Shown here one piece after another: positions 16,022 through 25,438 of a stretch of 64,000 bases of DNA (its first letter is position 1; the number at the start of each line of letters is the position of its first letter). The position numbers and the translations under genes are program-made. The DNA lies in assembly GCF_007923265.1 (NCBI RefSeq), contig NZ_VOJA01000004.1:398584-462583 (forward strand), given 5' to 3'. The notes below the pieces were generated by a model. That model did no database searches. It had not been told where the DNA came from and saw only the letters and a program-made list of their open reading frames with translations. This DNA is from Francisella salimarina (GTDB lineage Bacteria; Pseudomonadota; Gammaproteobacteria; Francisellales; Francisellaceae).

Positions 16022-17737
16022 TTATTTGGGTATGATTGTGACTAATGCAACTATAATAGGGCCCCATAGTGTTAGCCATATATTTGCTAAAGCATAAGAT
16101 GATGTGAATGGAATTACAGGGGTAGCGTTGCCAGCTCGTTCTAATAGAGCCGCAAAACCAGGGTTTGCGCTTCTACCACCAGCAATAGTTGCTAATAATA
16201 CAATAGGGTTTTTGATTTTAAGTAAATAGTACGATATGTAAAAAGAAATTACTTGAGGTATGATAGTTACACCAATACCCAAGAAAAATAGTGTAAGTCC
16301 GTGCTCCTTGATGGCGATTATGGCTTGAGGTCCAGCAGTAATTCCAACACTAGCTACAAATATTGCTAAACCGAAGTCTCTGATAAAATTAGAAGCCCCT
16401 AATGGTAGATTGCTAAATTGAGGTTTAACTGATCTGATCCAACCAAAAATCAAGCCTGATAGCAAGCAACCAACGCCAGCGCCTAAAGTTATTGAAATAC
16501 CAAAGATATTGAAACTTATTAAGCCTAAAATATAGCCTAAAACCATTCCTAAACCAAAGAAGATGAAATCAGTGATCGGAGCTTCAGAAATATAAGTCCC
16601 TATCTTGTTGCTAATTTTATCAAGATCTTCTGGTTTGCCTACTAATACAATTTCATCACCTCTCCTTAGCTTTAGCTCGTCAGAAATAGGAAGCTTTTGA
16701 CCAGAGCGAATAATTTTTTGTAAAAATACTCCATAGTAGTTTTTGTCTTGAATTATGGTTTTGATTTCTTGGATAGTTTTGTTGAAAAGATTCTTGTTTG
16801 TTAATATCAAAGATCTTTTTTCTTCAATGAAGTTGAATTGCTGAGGTTTGGTAACTTCATCATCATTTGAAATGATAGATTGTATGTCTAAATCTTCGTA
16901 GAATGTTATGGCTACTATATCATTAGTATCTATGGTGGTTTTAGGGGTTATGGTTAGCAGCTTATCATTGCGAATGATATTTTCTATTACTACTTTATAC
17001 TCATATGCTTTATATATTTCTACAACTGATCTGTTTAGTAGTTCTGAGTTGTGACTAATTCTATATGCTCGAGTAGTGTATTCGCTAAAAGCAGAGAATT
17101 GACCAACTTCTAAATCCAAGCTACCATCTGATTGTTCAGTCGCTAGCTTGATAGCTTCTTTTCTGATATCCCATCTCATTATAAGTGGCAAGATTGTAGC
17201 TAATAGGATAATTGGCCCAAAAGATCCAAAGATATAACATACTGCATATCCAACGGCGACGTTAGCTTGCATTGTATGAATAATTGACTCTGGCAGTGAG
17301 CTTATGGCAGCTATTGCATTATTTGCTGAACCTATCATGGCTGATTGAGTTAATCCTCCAGCACCTAATCCAGCTGCAGTACCTTTATCTAATCCGAATA
17401 TCCAAGCAAAAGTTAATACACATATTAACCCTAAGAGACATGTTATAGTCGAAGAAGCTAACAATAAGAGAGTACTCTTATTTAATGATCTAAAAAATTG
17501 TGCTCCTCCTTGATAGCCAACGGCATATATAAATAAAGCAAAAAACAAAGAGCCTATCTCTGGTGGAATCATAATATTAAGTTGTCCTATGATCACTCCA
17601 ATTATCAGAGATCCTGAAATACCACCTAATACAAAAGTCTTATATTTTATCTTTCCGAGTAGATAACCAATACTCACTGTTAAAAATAGTGCTATGAAGG
17701 GATTTTTGAGTATGTTAAGCACTAACTGTAGAACCAT
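16022..17737 (-). CDS. aspT: Aspartate:alanine antiporter (AAE family)
   Basis: A membrane protein of about 571 residues with the AspT layout: an N-terminal half of spans ('IALFLTVSIGYLLGKIKY', 'FALFIYAVGYQGGAQFF'), a central cytoplasmic region with two RCK_C/TrkA_C-type domains (about residues 200-370), and a C-terminal half with 'AGGRSANPGFAALLE'. It exchanges external aspartate for internal alanine. With AspD the cycle consumes an internal proton and is electrogenic. The frame opens at a GTG at 17758, but the ATG at 17737 better fits the family N-terminus. aspD follows by 12 bases. Confidence 0.9.
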   Translation of the reverse strand: MVLQLVLNILKNPFIALFLTVSIGYLLGKIKYKTFVLGGISGSLIIGVIIGQLNIMIPPEIGSLFFALFIYAVGYQGGAQFFRSLNKSTLLLLASSTITCLLGLICVLTFAWIFGLDKGTAAGLGAGGLTQSAMIGSANNAIAAISSLPESIIHTMQANVAVGYAVCYIFGSFGPIILLATILPLIMRWDIRKEAIKLATEQSDGSLDLEVGQFSAFSEYTTRAYRISHNSELLNRSVVEIYKAYEYKVVIENIIRNDKLLTITPKTTIDTNDIVAITFYEDLDIQSIISNDDEVTKPQQFNFIEEKRSLILTNKNLFNKTIQEIKTIIQDKNYYGVFLQKIIRSGQKLPISDELKLRRGDEIVLVGKPEDLDKISNKIGTYISEAPITDFIFFGLGMVLGYILGLISFNIFGISITLGAGVGCLLSGLIFGWIRSVKPQFSNLPLGASNFIRDFGLAIFVASVGITAGPQAIIAIKEHGLTLFFLGIGVTIIPQVISFYISYYLLKIKNPIVLLATIAGGRSANPGFAALLERAGNATPVIPFTSSYALANIWLTLWGPIIVALVTIIPK

Positions 17738-17810
17738 CTTGAACACCAGTGTTACCACATAGATAGAGTATAGCAGACCCCTGTGGCTATAGTAATTACT
17801 GAGTTGCGAT

Positions 17811-18911
17811 TTATTGCGTATTTATATATCCACCTGGTACTGATTCGATCAGCGATTTGAGTTCGAGTTCAAATAGGATTGGAGTTATTTCCATATAAGG
17901 AAGTTTTGATTCAGTAACTATTTTGTCAATTGTTGTGAGCCCCTGACCTATAATGTCTAGAATCACTTTTTCGGAGTTGCTTAGGTTTATATTATCGTCA
18001 GCTATTTTTGTAGAAGTTTCTTGTAAAGAGTTGTTTGGGTCAATATTTATCTCTTCTAAAATATCATTAATATCACAAACAAGTTTCGCTCCTTGTTTGA
18101 TTAACTCATTGCAACCTTGACTTGATGTACTAAAAATACTTCCTGGTACTGCAAATACTTCTTTGTTTTGTTCAAGAGCATGTTGAGCAGTTATTAATGA
18201 GCCACTTTTGCTAGCTGCTTCAATTACAACTACTCCTTTAGATAGTCCACTAATTATACGATTTCTCTGAGGGAAAGTATAACGTGAAGCTGTTGTTCCT
18301 AGAGGTAGTTCAGATATTATTAATCCATTATTGGAAATAATATTGCTATATAGTTCTCTATTTGAACTTGGGTATATAATATCAACTCCTGTACCTACTA
18401 CTGCAATAGTGTTTAAACTGTTTTCAAGAGCATGTTTATGAGCTAGAGTATCTATTCCATATGCTAGTCCACTCGTTATTGTGATATTTGAGTCTTTAAG
18501 TTCTTTGCAAAGTTTGTAGGTGGCGTTCTTTCCATAAGTAGAGTTTTTTCTTGCACCAACAATTGCTAATTGAGCAGTCTCTAAAAGCTTTGTATTACCA
18601 GTACAATATAATACAAAAGGAGGATTGTTAATATGTTTGAGATTTTCTGGATAAGCTTGATCTGAGTATGTTACTAATTTGTTATTGTTGTTTTTTAGCC
18701 AGCTATACAGTTTGTCTAGATAGCTTTGGTACTTTCTATTATTAAGATATTCTATACTCTCCTGACGCAAGAATAAGCTTTTGGTATATTTGCTTGGATT
18801 ATCGATTATCTCACTAAAAGTAACACCAGTTTCTAACGCTTTTAGTAGGCGATTATTGCCAAAATATGGTGTGCATGAAAGAATTATTATAGATTTGGTA
18901 GTATTATTCAT
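17811..18911 (-). CDS. dprA: DprA, DNA processing protein
   Basis: A 366-residue DprA/Smf protein. The Rossmann-like core shows 'AIVGARKNSTYGK', 'SGLAYGIDTLAHKHAL', 'AVVGTGVDIIYPSSNREL', 'FPQRNRIISGLSKGVVVIE' and 'GSLITAQHALEQ'. The C-terminal ~65 residues form the DprA winged helix. DprA protects incoming single-stranded DNA and loads RecA during natural transformation. The ATG shares a base with the stop of the upstream OmpA-domain lipoprotein, so the two are translationally coupled. Confidence 0.95.
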   Translation of the reverse strand: MNNTTKSIIILSCTPYFGNNRLLKALETGVTFSEIIDNPSKYTKSLFLRQESIEYLNNRKYQSYLDKLYSWLKNNNNKLVTYSDQAYPENLKHINNPPFVLYCTGNTKLLETAQLAIVGARKNSTYGKNATYKLCKELKDSNITITSGLAYGIDTLAHKHALENSLNTIAVVGTGVDIIYPSSNRELYSNIISNNGLIISELPLGTTASRYTFPQRNRIISGLSKGVVVIEAASKSGSLITAQHALEQNKEVFAVPGSIFSTSSQGCNELIKQGAKLVCDINDILEEINIDPNNSLQETSTKIADDNINLSNSEKVILDIIGQGLTTIDKIVTESKLPYMEITPILFELELKSLIESVPGGYINTQ

Positions 18912-20167
18912 TACAGTCGAGTTGTTGCCATTGAGCTGCTAGTTATTTCCTGCAGTGAGTTAACTATTATTGCTATAGAATAGTTATTTGATTCCCTATA
19001 TACAAAGCCATAACCTATATATTTCGGAGGAATAGGGAAGCCATCAGTCCTACTCTCAGGTTCGTATAATATTACTTCAGCTCCTAGTTTTAGTCCATCA
19101 GTAGCACCCTTGTTAAGTAGGATACTATTATAAGATGAGGAGAATGTATTCGTATTCATAACATCTTCAAGTACATTTGCAGTTACTTTGCTTTTCATTT
19201 TAAAAGTTTCACTTGGAAGCTTTTGATCTGCAATAGCATCAGGTATTACGTAATCACCAACACTAGCCTCCCTGGTTAGATTAGTGATTGTAAGAGCTGT
19301 TATACCTTTGTAAGTATGATCATATTTTGCTGTTCCTAATCTGTAGTATTTGGTATCGTCGTTAAAAGATGCTATTGGTTTAGGCTCTGATATGATTATA
19401 AAGTTTTTATTATCAACATTCTGAGGGTATTCTTTATCTGCGAATATCTTGTAGTTAGTACTTAGTACCGGTCTTTTTTCTCTAGAGTCGTATATTCTTG
19501 ATACATCATCGACTTCGTTACCATTTAATAGGTAAACGTTTGAGAAGAATTTGGTGTAGTCTGCAGGTTTTACATGTTTTAGGTTTTGTTCTATGTTATC
19601 TATTTGTTCAACGAGTCTACTTTTTAGAGTAATCTCGGCTCTTTGGTTTATTGCTCTATTTGAACTTGTATCATTTGGTGCAATAGGGTCTTGGTATCCT
19701 AGGGCTTTAATTATAATTCCATTGTCCTTATCTAACCCTCTTCTAACAAGATACTCTTCAACACTTTCTGCACGATTTTTGGATAGTCTAATATTATACT
19801 CAGTCAATATGTGTTTATCGGTTAGTAGTTTTGATTCTACTTTTCCAGCATATCCCCTTATTGTGAATGTTGTAGTGTCTGTAAGCTTTAGGTAAGCATA
19901 GAGTTTGTTGAGAACTTGCTTGGCTTGGTCATTAAGATTGTAACTATCTGCATCGAACTTAATATTTGTTTGAATTAAGTCTGGACCTTTTTGTTCTTTT
20001 AAACATATAAAAGATTGGTTGGACTCTATTAATTTTTCTGTACAAGGTCCTAATGTAGGAAAAGAAAGGTTTTCATCACTAGGATTTTCACTTCCTGTAA
20101 ATGTTTCACAACCTGTTATAATTAATGTTGACAGTATTATTGAAGTAATGCTTAGTAGTTTTTTCAT
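18911..20167 (-). CDS. OmpA-domain lipoprotein coupled to dprA
   Basis: A 418-residue predicted lipoprotein (lipobox 'IITGC', Cys20). Residues about 60-185 form an OmpA-like peptidoglycan-binding domain ('IQTNIKFDADSYNLNDQAKQ', 'GYAGKVES', 'NIRLSKNRAESVEEYLVRRG', 'NQRAEITL'). The C-terminal half (from about residue 205) resembles the module found after LysM in proteins encoded beside dprA in many gammaproteobacteria ('VGDYVIPDA', 'NSILLNKGATDGLKLGAEVI'). Here the OmpA domain seems to take the place of LysM. A role in envelope or wall anchoring is inferred. Confidence 0.85.
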   Translation of the reverse strand: MKKLLSITSIILSTLIITGCETFTGSENPSDENLSFPTLGPCTEKLIESNQSFICLKEQKGPDLIQTNIKFDADSYNLNDQAKQVLNKLYAYLKLTDTTTFTIRGYAGKVESKLLTDKHILTEYNIRLSKNRAESVEEYLVRRGLDKDNGIIIKALGYQDPIAPNDTSSNRAINQRAEITLKSRLVEQIDNIEQNLKHVKPADYTKFFSNVYLLNGNEVDDVSRIYDSREKRPVLSTNYKIFADKEYPQNVDNKNFIIISEPKPIASFNDDTKYYRLGTAKYDHTYKGITALTITNLTREASVGDYVIPDAIADQKLPSETFKMKSKVTANVLEDVMNTNTFSSSYNSILLNKGATDGLKLGAEVILYEPESRTDGFPIPPKYIGYGFVYRESNNYSIAIIVNSLQEITSSSMATTRL

Positions 20168-20359
20168 AGGTGGTAATAAAACTTATGGACTTATTAATAG
20201 GATTCTACTATAAAGTTTTTGATGAGAATAGTATTTGTAGCTTAGGTTACTGATTTATATTGATAAATATTGATAAAATCAATTTGTTATATAAACAAAA
20301 GATGAATAAAATCTCTAAATATGGTATCTTCAAGTTCAAAAAATACAATTAGAATTTAT

Positions 20360-20824
20360 ATGAAAATAACTTCAGACAGCTTTGTGAAAATGCACTTTAA
20401 ATTTAGGTTGAAAGATGGTTCTATCGCTGAAGATACAGAAAACTATAATAGACCTTTCATATTTCAAATGGGTCAAGGATGCTTTACTGATAAAGTTGAA
20501 AGTGAGCTAGAGGGAGCATCTGTTGGAGATAGTAAAAGAGTTGTTTTGATGCCAGAAGAGGCTTTTGGTGAAAAGCATCCTGCGAGCATTTATTCTGTGC
20601 CTAAATATAGGTTTCCGAAGGATATGGAGTTAGAAGAAGGTTTAATTGTATCATTTAGCCAAAAAGATGGCTCTAAGTTACCAGGATTGATTACTGAAAT
20701 TAATGAAAATGATGTTACAGTCGACTTTAATCACCCTTTATCTGGTCAGATAATTGTATTCGAAGCTAAGATTTTAGATATAGCTGAAAAAGAGGAGGAT
20801 TTAGGTGAAGATATTACTAGCTAA
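20360..20824 (+). CDS. slpA: SlpA/FkpB, FKBP-type peptidyl-prolyl isomerase
   Basis: A 154-residue SlpA-like FKBP: 'VKMHFKFRLKDGSIAEDTEN', 'FQMGQGCFTDKVESELEGAS', 'PEEAFGEKHP' and, after the insert-in-flap, 'VDFNHPLSGQIIVFEAKILD'. These proteins are cytoplasmic chaperone/isomerases. An ATG 39 bases upstream (20321) is possible, but the start at 20360 aligns with known FkpB N-termini. The gene overlaps ispH by 20 bases, the same slpA-ispH linkage as in enterobacteria. Confidence 0.92.
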   Translation: MKITSDSFVKMHFKFRLKDGSIAEDTENYNRPFIFQMGQGCFTDKVESELEGASVGDSKRVVLMPEEAFGEKHPASIYSVPKYRFPKDMELEEGLIVSFSQKDGSKLPGLITEINENDVTVDFNHPLSGQIIVFEAKILDIAEKEEDLGEDITS

Positions 20825-21761
20825 TCCTAGAGGTTTCTGTGCAGGAGTCAGTAGAGCTGTGGAGACTGTAGAGAAAGTTCTAGAGGTTGAAAGGTCTCCT
20901 ATTTATGTGCGCCATGAAGTTGTCCACAATAAGGTTGTTGTTGATTCTTTAAAGAAAAAGGGCGTGGTTTTTGTTAAAGAGGTCGATGAAGTTCCTAATG
21001 ATGCTGTGTGTATATTTAGTGCTCATGGTGTTTCGCTTCGAGTTGAAGAAGCTGCAGCTAAAAAAAACCTTGTGTTATATGATGCAACATGTCCATTGGT
21101 TACTAAAGTCCATAGAGGTGTTCGCTTAGCAAGTAATAATGATGCTGAGTGTGTTTTGATTGGGCATAAGGGACATCCTGAGGTTCAGGGTACTATGGGT
21201 CAGTATCGCAGTGAAAAAGGAGCTATATATTTGGTCGAAAGTGAACAGGATGTTGCTAAGCTAGGTATAAAAGATCCTGATAATTTGTATTACGCGACAC
21301 AAACTACTTTATCTGTGGATGAAACTCAAGGAATTATAGAGTCCTTAAAAAATAGGTTCCCAAATATCAAAGGACCAAAAAAAGAAGATATTTGTTATGC
21401 AACACAGAATCGTCAAACAGCAATAAAATCAATGCTTAAAGAAATAGATGTTTTAGTTGTTGTTGGCTCACAAAATAGCTCTAACTCTAATAGATTGAAA
21501 GAGTTAGCGACACTAGAAGGGATTGATGCTTATTTGGTAGATAATCCTGCGGATATTGAAAGTGCATGGTTTGATAATAAGAAAGTTTGTGGAGTCAGTG
21601 CTGGAGCCTCTGCGCCTGAATATCTTGTTCAACAGATAATCTCTGAAATATCTAATGTCTGTAAAGGTGGTGTTGATGTGGAGGAGTTTGATGGTATCAA
21701 AGAAGAGGTTTACTTCCCTCTTCCGAGACTTCTTAAACAAAAAATTATTGGTACTAATTGA
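20805..21761 (+). CDS. ispH: IspH, 4-hydroxy-3-methylbut-2-enyl diphosphate reductase
   Basis: A 318-residue IspH (LytB), the last enzyme of the MEP isoprenoid pathway, making IPP and DMAPP. Fe-S cluster cysteines are in 'NPRGFCAGVSRAVE', 'YDATCPLVTK' and 'EDICYATQNRQ'. Substrate-site segments 'VRHEVVHN' and 'SAHGVS' are present. It starts with GTG at 20805, preceded by a strong AGGAGG, inside the end of slpA. Confidence 0.97.
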   Translation: MKILLANPRGFCAGVSRAVETVEKVLEVERSPIYVRHEVVHNKVVVDSLKKKGVVFVKEVDEVPNDAVCIFSAHGVSLRVEEAAAKKNLVLYDATCPLVTKVHRGVRLASNNDAECVLIGHKGHPEVQGTMGQYRSEKGAIYLVESEQDVAKLGIKDPDNLYYATQTTLSVDETQGIIESLKNRFPNIKGPKKEDICYATQNRQTAIKSMLKEIDVLVVVGSQNSSNSNRLKELATLEGIDAYLVDNPADIESAWFDNKKVCGVSAGASAPEYLVQQIISEISNVCKGGVDVEEFDGIKEEVYFPLPRLLKQKIIGTN

Positions 21762-21771
21762 GGAAGACCTT

Positions 21772-22134
21772 ATGCAGAGATCAGTCAGGGGTGCAACAAC
21801 AATAGATAGTGATACTAAAGAAAATGTAATAAGTATGACTAGAGAACTTTTGCAGGAGATGATAAATCATAATGATATTGAGTCTGAAGATATCGTTAAC
21901 ATCATATTTACAGCAACCCAGGATATTAAATCAGAGTTTCCTGCCGTTGCAGCTCGTGATATTGGCTTGGTGGATGTGCCTTTGATTGACTGCCAACAAA
22001 TGACGCGTGAGGGAGCATTAGAATTTTGTATTCGGATTATGTTGACATATAATACAACTAAGTCGCAAGTTGATATAAATCATATATATCTACGTGGGGC
22101 TAAAATATTAAGACCAGATTTGTTAAGAAAGTAG
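21772..22134 (+). CDS. aroH: AroH-type monofunctional chorismate mutase
   Basis: From the ATG at 21772 (ribosome site GAGGAAG) the product is 120 residues: 'MQRSVRGATTIDSDTKENVI', 'IIFTATQDIKSEFPAVAARD' and 'VPLIDCQQM'. This is the AroH (trimeric, Bacillus-type) class, not the helical AroQ class. Arg3 and the 'ARD' arginine match active-site residues of the class. It converts chorismate to prephenate for Phe/Tyr synthesis. It lies 10 bases after ispH and 13 before pssA, within one operon. Confidence 0.92.
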   Translation: MQRSVRGATTIDSDTKENVISMTRELLQEMINHNDIESEDIVNIIFTATQDIKSEFPAVAARDIGLVDVPLIDCQQMTREGALEFCIRIMLTYNTTKSQVDINHIYLRGAKILRPDLLRK

Positions 22135-22147
22135 TAGGGTTAAGGTT

Positions 22148-22987
22148 ATGTGGTTATTAGAAAATATTGATATGAAGAGGTCGAAGTATATACTTCCTAG
22201 CCTATTTACGAGTGCTAGTTTATTATTTGCTTTCTTGGCTATTATTGCCGCTTTTCAAGGTAATTTTATTTCATCAGCGGTATATATGTTATTGTCAGGG
22301 TTTGCTGATGCATTTGATGGTAGAGTAGCAAGATATACTCATACTCAAACCGAGTTTGGTGCTGCTTTAGATAGTCTCGCAGATGTTGTTTCATTTGGGG
22401 CTACTCCTGCATTGGTAATGTATTTTTGGATGTTGCATCATCTTGGACCTATAGGAGCTGCTATTTCATTTTTATATTTATTAGCAGTAGCCCTAAGACT
22501 AGCGAAGTTTGATACTATGATTGAAGTTCCAGCGGACTCAGAGGAACAAAAACTTGAGAGAAGATTATATTTCTATGGTATGCCATGTCCAGCAGGTGCT
22601 GTTACAATATGTGGTTTAATCTGGTCTGGCCAGTGGCTGATTGGTAGAGCTGGAGACACAGGTCATGACTTTATTATATTTTTACTAGTGTGTGTTACTA
22701 TATTTACAGCTTTATATCTTGCTTTTATGATGGTTAGTGATATTAAATTTAGAAGTTTTAAAGATAGTGATGGTAAGGGCAATATAAGTAAACTTTACAT
22801 AATATGTTTTATATTGATAATTTTGATGTTATTTACTATGCCTGAGAGATTATTATATTTAATAATGATTGGATATGCATTGTCTGGTCCAATATCTCAT
22901 TATATGTATAAGCAAAAAATTAAAAATAGCGATCTAAATGAAGATTCAGTTGTCGATGGTAAAAAAATAATAGACGCAGATAAGTAA
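22148..22987 (+). CDS. pssA: CDP-diacylglycerol-serine O-phosphatidyltransferase
   Basis: A 279-residue membrane CDP-alcohol phosphatidyltransferase. The catalytic motif DG(x)2AR(x)8G(x)3D(x)3D is complete in the segment near residue 55 ('FDGRVARYT' ... 'FGAALDSLAD'). The span pattern and the following 'FYGMPCPAGAV' identify the PssA group, which makes phosphatidylserine for phosphatidylethanolamine. A second ATG at residue 9 (MKRSKYILPS) is a possible start. Confidence 0.92.
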   Translation: MWLLENIDMKRSKYILPSLFTSASLLFAFLAIIAAFQGNFISSAVYMLLSGFADAFDGRVARYTHTQTEFGAALDSLADVVSFGATPALVMYFWMLHHLGPIGAAISFLYLLAVALRLAKFDTMIEVPADSEEQKLERRLYFYGMPCPAGAVTICGLIWSGQWLIGRAGDTGHDFIIFLLVCVTIFTALYLAFMMVSDIKFRSFKDSDGKGNISKLYIICFILIILMLFTMPERLLYLIMIGYALSGPISHYMYKQKIKNSDLNEDSVVDGKKIIDADK

Positions 22988-22992
22988 AAAAA

Positions 22993-23217
22993 TTATTCTT
23001 TAATTGTGACAAAAGCATCATGGCTTGCGTGACCTTGTTCGCCTATAATACCTGCAGAAACGCCACCCGGTTGTTGCATATATCCTGGCTCATTAGAGTC
23101 TAAGTTTTGTTCAGTTGGTGGTGGAGCTACATAGCCAAAAGAGTCTCCGGTTGAATTTGTACATGAGATTAAAGCTGTAGCAACAAAAGCTAGTATAAGT
23201 AAAGTCGTTTTTTTCAT
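22993..23217 (-). CDS. Small lipoprotein, unknown function
   Basis: A 74-residue predicted lipoprotein: signal peptide, lipobox 'ALISC' (Cys19), then a Gly/Pro/Gln-rich mature part ('FGYVAPPPTEQNL', 'PGGVSAGIIGEQGHASHDAF'). It is antisense to and converging with pssA (gap of 5 bases) and divergent from tolQ. No family is recognised. The lipobox and good composition make it a likely gene. Confidence 0.7.
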   Translation of the reverse strand: MKKTTLLILAFVATALISCTNSTGDSFGYVAPPPTEQNLDSNEPGYMQQPGGVSAGIIGEQGHASHDAFVTIKE

Positions 23218-23371
23218 TACATATCAATCTGAAATTTTATTATTTATAAATAATAACAGATTTATATTTAATTTAGATGCATTAAATGGTTTATAATTTA
23301 TATTAGTTTACGTATAATTAGCGACAACACGCGCGAAAATATATGAAAATATAAATCTGTCAGGAATATTT

Positions 23372-24079
23372 ATGGATAATTCTATTTCTTTAGTTCAATT
23401 AATTTTACATGCTAACTTTATAGTTCAGCTTATTATGTTAGGTCTAGTTGGTATGTCTGTTTACTCATGGGCTATTATGTTTGAAGTCAACAATCGTGTC
23501 AAAAAATATCGTAATGAGCAAGTTCAATTTGATAAGTTGTTTTGGGCAGGACATCATATACAGAAATTATATGATTATTATCTCCAACATAAAGAAAACA
23601 TCTTTGGTAAATCAATAATATTTTGCTCAGGTTTAAGAGAATTTAATAATCTTAAAGATACTGGGATACTAAGAGGCGATACTATTCTAGAAGGTATGGA
23701 AAGAACAGTAAGTATAGCTATAGCTCAAGAGGCGAAAGAGCTAGATAGAAAGTTGCCAGCTTTGGCTACGATAGGTGCTGTATCTCCATATATTGGACTA
23801 GTTGGTACTGTTTGGGGTATTATGTCATCATTTAATACACTTGGTGGTGTAGAACAGGCTACAATTTCTGTAGTTGCTCCTCATATCGCAGAAGCATTGA
23901 TTGCTACAGCACTTGGTCTTTTTGTAGCAATTCCTGCCGTTATCGGGCATAGTAGATTGTCTAATCAGGTTGATGATGTTTTGTCAGGTTATGAATCATT
24001 CCAAGATGATCTATGTATACTACTTTTGAAAGAAGCGCATAGAGATGAAGTTCAACAGCAACATCAAGAAAGCTTTTAA
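23372..24079 (+). CDS. tolQ: TolQ, inner-membrane proton channel of Tol-Pal
   Basis: A 235-residue TolQ/ExbB protein with three membrane spans (about residues 14-34, 130-155 and 165-190), including 'IGAVSPYIGLVGTVWGIM' and 'ISVVAPHIAEALIATALGLF'. TolQ forms the pentameric channel whose proton flow drives TolA. First gene of tolQ-tolR-tolA-tolB-lipoprotein-pal; a TATAAT box at 23313-23318 is a candidate -10. Confidence 0.95.
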   Translation: MDNSISLVQLILHANFIVQLIMLGLVGMSVYSWAIMFEVNNRVKKYRNEQVQFDKLFWAGHHIQKLYDYYLQHKENIFGKSIIFCSGLREFNNLKDTGILRGDTILEGMERTVSIAIAQEAKELDRKLPALATIGAVSPYIGLVGTVWGIMSSFNTLGGVEQATISVVAPHIAEALIATALGLFVAIPAVIGHSRLSNQVDDVLSGYESFQDDLCILLLKEAHRDEVQQQHQESF

Positions 24080-24095
24080 ATAATGGCTTTTTAAT

Positions 24096-24536
24096 ATGAA
24101 AAAGAGAAACAAAAGATTTTTTAGAAAAAAAAGACCAATGGTGCAAATCAATGTAGTACCTTACATTGATGTAATGTTGGTGCTTTTGGTTATTTTTATG
24201 ATTACAACACCTATACTAACACAAGGTGTAAAGGTTGATTTACCTAAAGCTCAATCTGAGAAAATACCTTCTAACGATAGTAAGCCAATTGTTGTTACTG
24301 TCAACAGGGATGGAGAGTATTTTGTTAATCAAGGAGTTAGTGATCCAAAAGCTCCTTTAAGTGCTAGAGATCTTACAAATGCAGTTGTTAGCTTATCTCG
24401 ACAATCTCCTGGTAAGCCTGTATACGTACGAGGAGATAGCAGTGCAAGTTATGGAGAGGTAGTAAAAGCTATGGCTCTGATTCAAAGAGCAGGTGTAGAT
24501 AAAGTGGGGTTAGTCACTGAAGATGGCAAATCTTAA
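24096..24536 (+). CDS. tolR: TolR, inner-membrane Tol-Pal energy-transducing protein
   Basis: A 146-residue TolR/ExbD protein with a single N-terminal span 'VPYIDVMLVLLVIFMITTPI', where the Asp is the proton-carrying residue. The periplasmic domain ends 'YGEVVKAMALIQRAGVDKVG'. The gene lies 16 bases after tolQ and overlaps the start of tolA by 14 bases. Confidence 0.95.
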   Translation: MKKRNKRFFRKKRPMVQINVVPYIDVMLVLLVIFMITTPILTQGVKVDLPKAQSEKIPSNDSKPIVVTVNRDGEYFVNQGVSDPKAPLSARDLTNAVVSLSRQSPGKPVYVRGDSSASYGEVVKAMALIQRAGVDKVGLVTEDGKS

Positions 24537-25422
24537 TTATCAAAAAATTATTAGTTTCTGTAAAAAAACAGTGGATGAAAATCCATTCTTAGTAAAAGCG
24601 ATACTTGTACATATTGGTATTGTGATATTGCTATATACTCTAGCCTTTATAAGTGATCTTAAGTTTGAAACTAGCCAGGCAGCTTTGAGTGCTGAGGTTC
24701 AGAAGGCTCCTAAGCAACTTCAAATTATCCAAGCAACATCGATAAGTAGTAGTGAATTGAATAAACAGATTTCTGCTTACGAAAATCACCAGCAAGAACT
24801 AAAACAAGCTAGAGAAGATATTAAGCAAGCAAAAAAACAGGCTCTTATAAGACATCAACAAAAATTAAAAGAACAAGCAGAAGCTGAGAAAAGGGCAAAG
24901 TTAGAAGCAGAGCGAAAGGCTATTTTAGAGGCTAAGAAAAAAGCTCAAGAAGAGCAAAAACGTCAAGCTGAGCAACAGAAAAAGGCTCAAGAGGAAGCAA
25001 AGCGTAAAAAAGAGCTAGAAGAGAAAAAGAAAGCCGAAGAAGAGGCAAAACGTAAAAAAGAACAAGAGCTAAGAGCTAAACAAGAAGCCGAAGAAAAAGC
25101 TAGAGCAGAGGCAGAAGCTTCAGCTAAACGTGAAGTATTAAAGAGCCAAGCAAATTTAGCAGTTGGTCGATATATTACCGAATATGCAAGTAGAGTCAGT
25201 GAAAATTGGGTTAAGGATGATTGTAGAGGAATTTATGATTTTCCAGAGGCTATTGCTAAAAATGGTAAATTTATAAAGCTTACGGGAACATCTGGGAATG
25301 ATGCTTGTGATCAGTCATTAATTGAGGCTGTTAAAAATACAACGCCTCCAAAAGTTTCTAATATTGTTGCTATGCAAACAATACAAAATGAAAATGTTCG
25401 TTTTAAGTTTGAACAAATGTGA
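24523..25422 (+). CDS. tolA: TolA, periplasm-spanning Tol-Pal protein
   Basis: A 299-residue TolA. It has an N-terminal span (about residues 24-42), a long Ala/Lys/Glu/Gln helical domain II (about residues 80-205, '[20 protein letters not shown]'), and a compact domain III with a cysteine pair ('DDCRGIYDF' and '[12 protein letters not shown]'). It is shorter than E. coli TolA (421), mainly in domain II. It links the TolQR motor to Pal/TolB at the outer membrane during constriction. Confidence 0.93.
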   Translation: MANLNYQKIISFCKKTVDENPFLVKAILVHIGIVILLYTLAFISDLKFETSQAALSAEVQKAPKQLQIIQATSISSSELNKQISAYENHQQELKQAREDIKQAKKQALIRHQQKLKEQAEAEKRAKLEAERKAILEAKKKAQEEQKRQAEQQKKAQEEAKRKKELEEKKKAEEEAKRKKEQELRAKQEAEEKARAEAEASAKREVLKSQANLAVGRYITEYASRVSENWVKDDCRGIYDFPEAIAKNGKFIKLTGTSGNDACDQSLIEAVKNTTPPKVSNIVAMQTIQNENVRFKFEQM

Positions 25423-25438
25423 AGGATCAAAAGAAATT

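Noticed and set aside
21655-21771. Upstream extension of the chorismate mutase gene
   Set aside because: The extra 39 codons overlap ispH in another frame; the ATG at 21772 has a strong ribosome site and matches AroH N-termini.
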